Source: Deltaproteobacteria bacterium (GTDB lineage Bacteria; Desulfobacterota; Binatia; Binatales; Binataceae). From it: a DNA stretch of 10,626 nucleotides. Positions 6,521-10,626 of this stretch are shown here, one piece after another. The stretch's first letter is position 1. Each line of letters begins with the position of its first letter. The DNA is taken from positions 1 to 10,626 of the forward strand of contig DAHZDR010000281.1 in NCBI GenBank assembly GCA_027403435.1, given 5' to 3'. A program made the position numbers and the translations under genes. Below the pieces are notes generated by a model. The model was given only the letters and a program-made list of their open reading frames with translations, was not told the origin of the DNA and ran no database searches.

Positions 6521-7441
6521 ATGAGCTTGCAAGCCGGATTCGGAATCTTCTCGCCCCAGGCCGGGATGTCTTTCAAGGCGATCGCCGATCGCGCCGTCCA
6601 TGCGGAAGCGCTCGGCTACCATTCGCTATGGTTCGTCGATCATTTCTGGAACCGCGGCATCCCCGACGCCGATTGCCTGGAATCGATGGCGCTGATGAGC
6701 GCGGTCGCCGCGCGCACCGCCAAGCTGCGGATCGGCACGCTGGTGATCTGCAACTCCTTCCGCAATCCCGCGCTGTTGGCGAAGGCGCTGAGCACGATCG
6801 ATCACGTCAGCGGCGGCCGGCTCGAAATCGGGCTGGGCGCGGGCTGGATGGACGAGGAATATCGCGGCTACGGCTACGAATTTCCCACGATGGGCGCGCG
6901 GCTCAGGCAACTCGAAGAGGGCCTCCAAGTCCTCAAGCTGCTGTTCACCGAAAAACGCGCCACTTTCGCCGGCCGTTACTACAAGCTCGACGGCGCCATC
7001 AACAATCCCAAGCCGCTCCAGTCGCCCCATCCGCCCATCACGATTGGCGGCAGCGGCGAAAAGGTGATGCTGCGGATCGTCGCGCAATACGCCGACCGCT
7101 GGAATTGTCCGGCCGGCTACCGCAGCTTCGAGGACAAACTTGCCGCGCTCAAGGGGCATTGCCAAAGCGTCGGCCGCGATCTCAATTCAATCAATATCTC
7201 CGAGCAGTTGCTGGTCTGTATCGGCGCGACCGATGCCGAGGTCGAAGAGAAATGGAAGGTCGCGTCGCGGCTTAAACCGTTCTCCCTCACCGGCATCAAG
7301 GGCACGCCCGCGCAGGTCGTCGCGCAGCTTCAGGAACGCGTGCGCAAGGGCGTCACGTTCTTCACCGTGATGTTCGGCGACTTCGGACCGCCGGCGACGC
7401 TCGAACTGTTCGCCCGCGAGGTGATGCCCGCCTTTGCCTGA
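6521..7441 (+). CDS. LLM-class flavin/F420-dependent oxidoreductase
   Basis: A complete 306-residue protein of the luciferase-like monooxygenase superfamily, TIM-barrel enzymes that use FMN or, very often in this subgroup, the deazaflavin cofactor F420. Visible marks are the N-terminal strand LQAGFGIFSPQ (3-13), AEALGYHSLWFVDHF (28-42), LRIGTLVICNSFRNPALLAK (69-88), the subgroup motif GRLEIGLGAGWMDEEYRGYG (99-118), and the ITIGGSGEK strand-loop (173-181) in the cofactor-phosphate binding region. These resemble the 'LLM class F420-dependent oxidoreductase' subgroup; FMN cannot be excluded, and the substrate is unknown. GGAG at 6511-6514, six bases before the ATG, fixes the start. The MCE lipoprotein gene follows on the same strand after 76 bases, with no evident functional link. 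Confidence 0.92.
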   Translation: MSLQAGFGIFSPQAGMSFKAIADRAVHAEALGYHSLWFVDHFWNRGIPDADCLESMALMSAVAARTAKLRIGTLVICNSFRNPALLAKALSTIDHVSGGRLEIGLGAGWMDEEYRGYGYEFPTMGARLRQLEEGLQVLKLLFTEKRATFAGRYYKLDGAINNPKPLQSPHPPITIGGSGEKVMLRIVAQYADRWNCPAGYRSFEDKLAALKGHCQSVGRDLNSINISEQLLVCIGATDAEVEEKWKVASRLKPFSLTGIKGTPAQVVAQLQERVRKGVTFFTVMFGDFGPPATLELFAREVMPAFA

Positions 7442-7517
7442 CCATCGCGACCGATCGTGCGCCCCGCCGCGAACCGAAGCCGCGAAGCGCGTCCCCACGC
7501 CGCCGCGCGGCGCGCGC

Positions 7518-8348
7518 ATGGCGGCCGCCGGGCGCGGACGGCGCTTGCCGCGCGCCGCGATCCTCGCGGCGCTGGCCGTGGCCTGCGCGGCGGCCGCTTC
7601 GGGATGCTATTCGCAGACGGTGCATTTTTATACGCGATTCAACCAGCCGGGCGCTTTGGCCGCCGGCGCGCCGGTCGTCAGTAGTCTGGGCATGCCGATC
7701 GGTACGGTCGCCAGCGTCAGCCCGACCTCGAGCGGCGCCGGCGACGTGACGCTCGACGTCAATCGCAACGACGCCTACAACGTCCATCAGGATTCGATCA
7801 TGGTGCTGAGCGACAACCCGTCCGGCCCGACCGTTGACGTGATGTCGCCGAATCCGTCGAGCGCGCCCGCCGACCCCGGCGCGACGATCGACGGCGCCTC
7901 GAATCAGCAAGACGCCAACGCCCTGCTCGCCGCGAAGAACCTGGCCGCGATGGCGCCGGCGATGGCGATGATTCTGAGCGCGAGCGGATCCAGCGCCGCC
8001 GCCGGCGCCGGCGCGCTCAACGTTTCGCCCGCGCTCGCCCTGTTGCAGGCGCAAATCGCCATGATTCAGGCGCAATATCTTGCCGCCGGAGCGAGCGGAG
8101 CGGCCGCCCTCGCGCAACAGCTCGCCGCCGTCAACCGATCGGCCGCCACGCTCGAACAGCAACTGGTCGCGGCCGGCCATAGCGCCCAGGCGAATCAGTT
8201 GCGCCAGCAAATCGGCGCCCTCGCCCGCACGTTCTCGACGCCGCCCGGCGCGAGCGCGCCCGCCGCGCCGTCCGCGCCGTCTCCCGCGCCAACCGGACCC
8301 TCCGCGCCCGCCGGCGCCGGCCCGCGCGCAATTCCGCCATCCCCTTGA
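7518..8348 (+). CDS. Lipoprotein with MlaD/MCE-type domain
   Basis: A 276-residue protein from the ATG at 7518. Residues 1-12 are basic and 13-28 hydrophobic, followed by the lipobox A-S-G-C with lipid-attachment Cys30, so it is a predicted lipoprotein. Residues about 35-128 resemble a single MCE (MlaD) domain: FYTRFNQPGALAAGAPVVSSL, then GMPIGTVASVSP (58-69), VTLDVN, DSIMVL and GATIDGAS (121-128), the usual beta-barrel pattern with the 'G-x-x-x-G-x-P-V-x-x-x-G-x-x-[IV]-G-x-V' signature. MCE proteins form hexameric rings that carry lipids between membranes. Residues 170-238 form Ala/Gln/Leu-rich helices, followed by a Pro/Ala/Ser-rich tail. The frame is open back to a TTG at 7434, but this would bury the signal peptide behind an Arg/Pro-rich stretch. 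No mlaE/mlaF-type permease or ATPase gene is next to it. No clear ribosome site precedes the ATG. Confidence 0.82.
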   Translation: MAAAGRGRRLPRAAILAALAVACAAAASGCYSQTVHFYTRFNQPGALAAGAPVVSSLGMPIGTVASVSPTSSGAGDVTLDVNRNDAYNVHQDSIMVLSDNPSGPTVDVMSPNPSSAPADPGATIDGASNQQDANALLAAKNLAAMAPAMAMILSASGSSAAAGAGALNVSPALALLQAQIAMIQAQYLAAGASGAAALAQQLAAVNRSAATLEQQLVAAGHSAQANQLRQQIGALARTFSTPPGASAPAAPSAPSPAPTGPSAPAGAGPRAIPPSP

Positions 8349-8364
8349 GCCGGCGCCGCACCGG

Positions 8365-8395
8365 TTGACGGGCACGCGCCGCTTGCGTGTATAAC
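8365..8395 (+). promoter_or_regulatory. Candidate sigma-70-type promoter of the small-protein/TPP-enzyme operon
   Basis: TTGACG (8365-8370, five of six to the -35 consensus) and TATAAC (8390-8395, five of six to the -10 consensus, preceded directly by TG) are separated by 19 bases, slightly more than the ideal 17. Transcription would start near 8402, leaving a leader of about 37 bases containing the strong ribosome site AAAGGAAA at 8426-8433 ahead of ATG 8439. It is the best promoter match in the window. Confidence 0.52.
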
Positions 8396-8425
8396 CAATG
8401 CGGATTCCGCAAACCGCCGGAGCGG

Positions 8426-8433
8426 AAAGGAAA
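8426..8433 (+). promoter_or_regulatory. Ribosome binding site of the 98-residue protein gene
   Basis: AAAGGAAA lies five bases before ATG 8439 and is one of the few clear Shine-Dalgarno sequences in the window. It decides the start over a longer frame in another phase that begins at 8387. Confidence 0.6.
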
Positions 8434-8438
8434 CGCCG

Positions 8439-8735
8439 ATGCCGCTATATCTCGACGAAATTTATTTCAACGTCGCCAGCAAGGACGATTTCAAAAAACT
8501 CCACGACCTGATCAACGGCGTGATTACGCGCGGCTTTCCGCCCGGCGTTACGCTCAAAGCCGGTCCCTGGATGTCCAACGAGGAAGCCAAAATCATCCTG
8601 GTGCTCGATATTCAGGACCACGCGCTGACCTTCCCGGCCTTCAGCGGCGCGCTCGCACAGGGCGTCGTTGCGCGCCGGCGGCTCGCGCCAATCGTCGAAT
8701 GGTCCGCCTTCGAGTCCGCGCTCAAACAATCCTGA
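8439..8735 (+). CDS. Small protein of unknown function paired with a TPP enzyme
   Basis: A 98-residue soluble protein, with no signal peptide or membrane segment. It starts with a beta strand and helix (LYLDEIYFNVASKDDFKKLH, 3-22), then a Gly/Pro loop (GFPPGVTLKAGPWMSNEEAK, 32-51), a strong strand (IILVLDIQD, 52-60) and a final strand-helix (LAPIVEWSAFESAL, 82-95). The strand-helix-strand pattern, with the 'AGPWMSNEEAKIILVLD' and 'PIVEW' elements, is reminiscent of small ferredoxin-like, dimeric alpha/beta-barrel proteins such as DUF3303; this is only a resemblance, and I do not recognise the family with confidence. The start is supported by AAAGGAAA. The TPP-enzyme gene begins 10 bases after its stop, so the two are surely co-transcribed and may work together. 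It does not look like an ACT-domain regulatory subunit of acetolactate synthase. Confidence 0.85.
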   Translation: MPLYLDEIYFNVASKDDFKKLHDLINGVITRGFPPGVTLKAGPWMSNEEAKIILVLDIQDHALTFPAFSGALAQGVVARRRLAPIVEWSAFESALKQS

Positions 8736-8745
8736 CCGGGTGGTT

Positions 8746-10293
8746 ATGAACGGAGCTGAAAGCCTGATTCGGACCGCGCTCGACGCGGGCGTCAACGTAT
8801 GTTTCGCGAATCCCGGCACCACCGAGATGCCGCTGGTGGCCGCGCTCGACGCCGCCGACGGGATGCGCGCGGTGCTCGGCCTGTTCGAGGGCGTATGCAC
8901 CGGCGCGGCCGACGGTTACGCACGGATGGCGGGCCGGCCCGCGCTCACGCTGACCCATCTCGGACCCGGCTTCGCCAACGGCATCGCGAATCTGCATAAC
9001 GCGCGCCGCGCCCATTCGCCGATCGTCAATCTGATAGGCGATCACGCGATATGGCATCTCCAGGCCGACGCCCCGCTCACTGCGGATATCGAATCGCTGG
9101 CGCGGCCGGTCTCCGCATGGGTGCGCAAGACGGCGTCGCCTGGCGCCGCCGCCTCCGATATCGCCGAGGCGATCGCCGCGGCGGGCCGCACGCCGGGCGC
9201 AATCGCGACGCTGATCGTCCCGGCCGATTGCCAATGGAGCGACGCGGCCGGACCCGCGCCGCTGCCGGCGATCGCCGCGCCGCGCGCCGTAGCCGCGGCG
9301 GCGATTCGCGCGGCCGCCGAATTATTGCGCCGCCACGGCGCGAAATGCGCCCTCTTCATGGGCGCGGCGGCCCTCGGCGAACGGGGTCTCGAGGCCGCAA
9401 GCCGAATCGCGGCGCGGACCAATTGCCGTCTGCTGTGCGAAACCTTTCCGGCGCGGGTCGAACGCGGCGGCGCGCTGCCCGCCGTCGAAAAGCTCCCCTA
9501 TTTTCCTGAACAGGCGATCGAGGCGCTCACTCCGCTCGAGGCCTTCGTGCTCGCGGGAGCGGCCGCGCCCGTGGCCTTTTTCGGCTATCCGAATACGCCC
9601 AGCATGCTGATTCCGGCCGGCCGCGCGATTACCACGCTGGCCGGCCACGCCGACGACCCGGCCGGCGCGCTCGAAGCCCTCGCCGACGAACTCGGCGCGT
9701 CAGCCGCCGTCCCGGCCGCCGCTCCCGCGACGCGTCCGCCGCGGCCCTCCGGGGCGCTCAATCCCGCCACGATCGGCGCCGCAATCGCCGCCCTGATGCC
9801 CGCGGAGGCGATCGTGATGGACGAGGCGGCGACCACCGGCCTGCCGTTCTTTACCGCGTCGCTCGGCGCCCCGCGCCATACCTACCTGGCCTTGACCGGC
9901 GGCGCGATCGGCCAGGGACTGCCCTGCGCGACCGGCGCCGCCGTCGCCTGTCCCGATCGCAAGGTCATCGCCTTTCAGGCCGACGGCAGCGGGATGTACA
10001 CGCTGCAAGCGCTGTGGACGCAGGCGCGCGAGCGGCTCGACGTGACCACGCTGATTTGCAACAACCGGCGCTATCGGATTCTGCAGGTTGAACTCGCGCG
10101 CGCCGGAATTACCGAACCCGGGCGCAAAGCCAAATCATTGACCAGCCTCGCCAACCCGGAAATCGATTGGTCGCGGCTGGCTGCCGGGATGGGCGTGCCG
10201 GCGGTGCGCGTCGAAACCGCCGAAGACCTGGTCAAACAACTTGAACTGGCGCTCGCCGAGCGCGGTCCGAATCTGATCGAAATGCTGATTTAG
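8746..10293 (+). CDS. Thiamine-diphosphate-dependent enzyme, acetolactate synthase large-subunit-like
   Basis: A 515-residue enzyme of the TPP-dependent acetolactate synthase/benzoylformate decarboxylase superfamily, with the three usual domains. The N-terminal pyrimidine-binding domain has FANPGTTEMPLVAAL (20-34) and GLFEGVCTGAADGYARMAG (45-63), where Glu48 should activate the cofactor. The middle domain is about 185-330, and the C-terminal diphosphate-binding domain carries ADGSGMYTLQALWT (412-425) and ICNNRRYRIL (437-446), which together form the metal/TPP motif. The motif starts ADG rather than GDG, which I recall as normal for a branch commonly annotated 'acetolactate synthase large subunit' but unlike biosynthetic IlvB. 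It is shorter than IlvB (about 570) and has no IlvN partner, so true acetolactate synthesis is doubtful; a 2-oxoacid decarboxylase is equally possible. ATG 8746 was chosen; the frame is open back to 8668 inside the upstream gene. The ribosome site is weak, suggesting coupling to that gene. Confidence 0.88.
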   Translation: MNGAESLIRTALDAGVNVCFANPGTTEMPLVAALDAADGMRAVLGLFEGVCTGAADGYARMAGRPALTLTHLGPGFANGIANLHNARRAHSPIVNLIGDHAIWHLQADAPLTADIESLARPVSAWVRKTASPGAAASDIAEAIAAAGRTPGAIATLIVPADCQWSDAAGPAPLPAIAAPRAVAAAAIRAAAELLRRHGAKCALFMGAAALGERGLEAASRIAARTNCRLLCETFPARVERGGALPAVEKLPYFPEQAIEALTPLEAFVLAGAAAPVAFFGYPNTPSMLIPAGRAITTLAGHADDPAGALEALADELGASAAVPAAAPATRPPRPSGALNPATIGAAIAALMPAEAIVMDEAATTGLPFFTASLGAPRHTYLALTGGAIGQGLPCATGAAVACPDRKVIAFQADGSGMYTLQALWTQARERLDVTTLICNNRRYRILQVELARAGITEPGRKAKSLTSLANPEIDWSRLAAGMGVPAVRVETAEDLVKQLELALAERGPNLIEMLI

Positions 10294-10356
10294 GGTGTTG
10301 TCCCGTCAGCCGGCTCTACGACTGAATGACGGCGGCCGGTTTGCGCGCGCCACACG

Positions 10357-10626
10357 CTAACCGATCGCGTGGAAGAGCCGTTCGAGCGCCGCCGGCAATT
10401 CGGCGATCGTCGCGATTCGATGCGCATGCTCAACGCGCGCGCCGACGCCGATAAAATGCGTGCTGGCGGCTTCAGCCGCAATCCGATCGGTCTCGCTGTC
10501 GCCGACGTAAACCGCCCGTCGCGCGCCGACGTCGGCCCGCTCGAGACATAATGCGACGATATCGGGCGCGGGCTTCGGCCGCACCGCGTCGCGCGCGCTC
10601 GCCACCGCGTCGAAAATTCCGCCCAG
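10357..10626 (-). CDS. HAD-family phosphatase, C-terminal part (partial, cut by right edge)
   Basis: The visible 89 residues enter from the right edge and end at a TAG at 10359-10357. They contain the second half of a HAD subfamily IA hydrolase: IFDAV (4-8 of the visible part), the motif III region RPKPAPDIV with Lys18, and motif IV VYVGDSETD with Asp43 and Asp47, which hold the Mg2+ ion. This is the pattern of phosphoglycolate phosphatase-like enzymes that hydrolyse small phosphate esters in the cytoplasm. The catalytic DxD motif I and the cap domain lie outside the window, so substrate cannot be predicted. An internal GTG at 10605 is open as a start but splits the conserved fold, so the gene must continue beyond the window. 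It converges on the TPP-enzyme gene; the 63 bases between show only a weak CCGGC/GCCGG inverted repeat. Confidence 0.85.
   Translation of the reverse strand: MGGIFDAVASARDAVRPKPAPDIVALCLERADVGARRAVYVGDSETDRIAAEAASTHFIGVGARVEHAHRIATIAELPAALERLFHAIG

Noticed and set aside
7362..8375. A 337-residue frame antisense to the lipoprotein gene
   Set aside because: Gly/Arg-rich repeats produced by reading Ala/Pro codons backwards; the sense strand has a signal peptide and MCE pattern.
10294..10356. CCGGC/GCCGG inverted repeat between the convergent TPP-enzyme and HAD genes as an intrinsic terminator
   Set aside because: The stem is only five base pairs with a loop of about twenty bases and no proper T-run, so it is not convincing.

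Overview
The window is uniformly G+C-rich, with G/C at most third codon positions and no compositional break, so it looks like ordinary chromosome rather than a recently acquired island. The mix of genes fits an uncultured soil or groundwater bacterium of the Deltaproteobacteria/Desulfobacterota/Binatota kind. That mix is a tat locus, a cytoplasmic-type GH15 glucoamylase, a tandem pair of ArsA-type ATPases with a DUF4911-like protein, an LLM-class flavin/F420 oxidoreductase, an orphan MCE lipoprotein and an acetolactate-synthase-like TPP enzyme. The taxonomic guess is inference. No RNA gene, CRISPR array, transposon or attachment site was seen.

Layout. (1) 1-3430, plus strand: the Ala/Pro-rich tail of an upstream gene (probably TatA/TatB), then tatC, then a complete 799-residue GH15 glucoamylase, closely spaced. 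(2) 3455-3721, minus strand: a small DUF4911-like gene, convergent with the glucoamylase and divergent from the next pair. (3) 3768-5731, plus strand: two ArsA-type P-loop ATPases with ATGA stop/start overlap, almost certainly made together. Only the first has the signature lysine of the deviant Walker A motif. (4) 5746-6102, minus strand: a phasin-like coiled-coil protein, with a small predicted membrane protein (6142-6417, plus) diverging from it. (5) 6521-8348, plus strand: an LLM-class oxidoreductase followed by a lipoprotein with an MlaD/MCE domain. (6) 8439-10293, plus strand: a 98-residue protein of unknown function and a TPP-dependent acetolactate-synthase-like enzyme, 10 bases apart, behind the best promoter-like sequence in the window. 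(7) 10357-10626, minus strand: the C-terminal part of a HAD-family phosphatase running off the right edge.

How they fit together. The Tat genes form a protein-export unit. The glucoamylase has no export signal and probably works on internal alpha-glucans, so its link to tat is positional. The ATPase pair is probably a single heteromeric machine. The phasin-like protein hints at carbon-storage granules, and the glucoamylase at glycogen-type storage use, but nothing here joins them into one pathway. I see no convincing new multi-gene defence or biosynthetic system. The most interesting items are the asymmetric ATPase pair with its divergent DUF4911 neighbour, the small-protein/TPP-enzyme pair, and two genes whose best promoter candidates predict nearly leaderless mRNAs.
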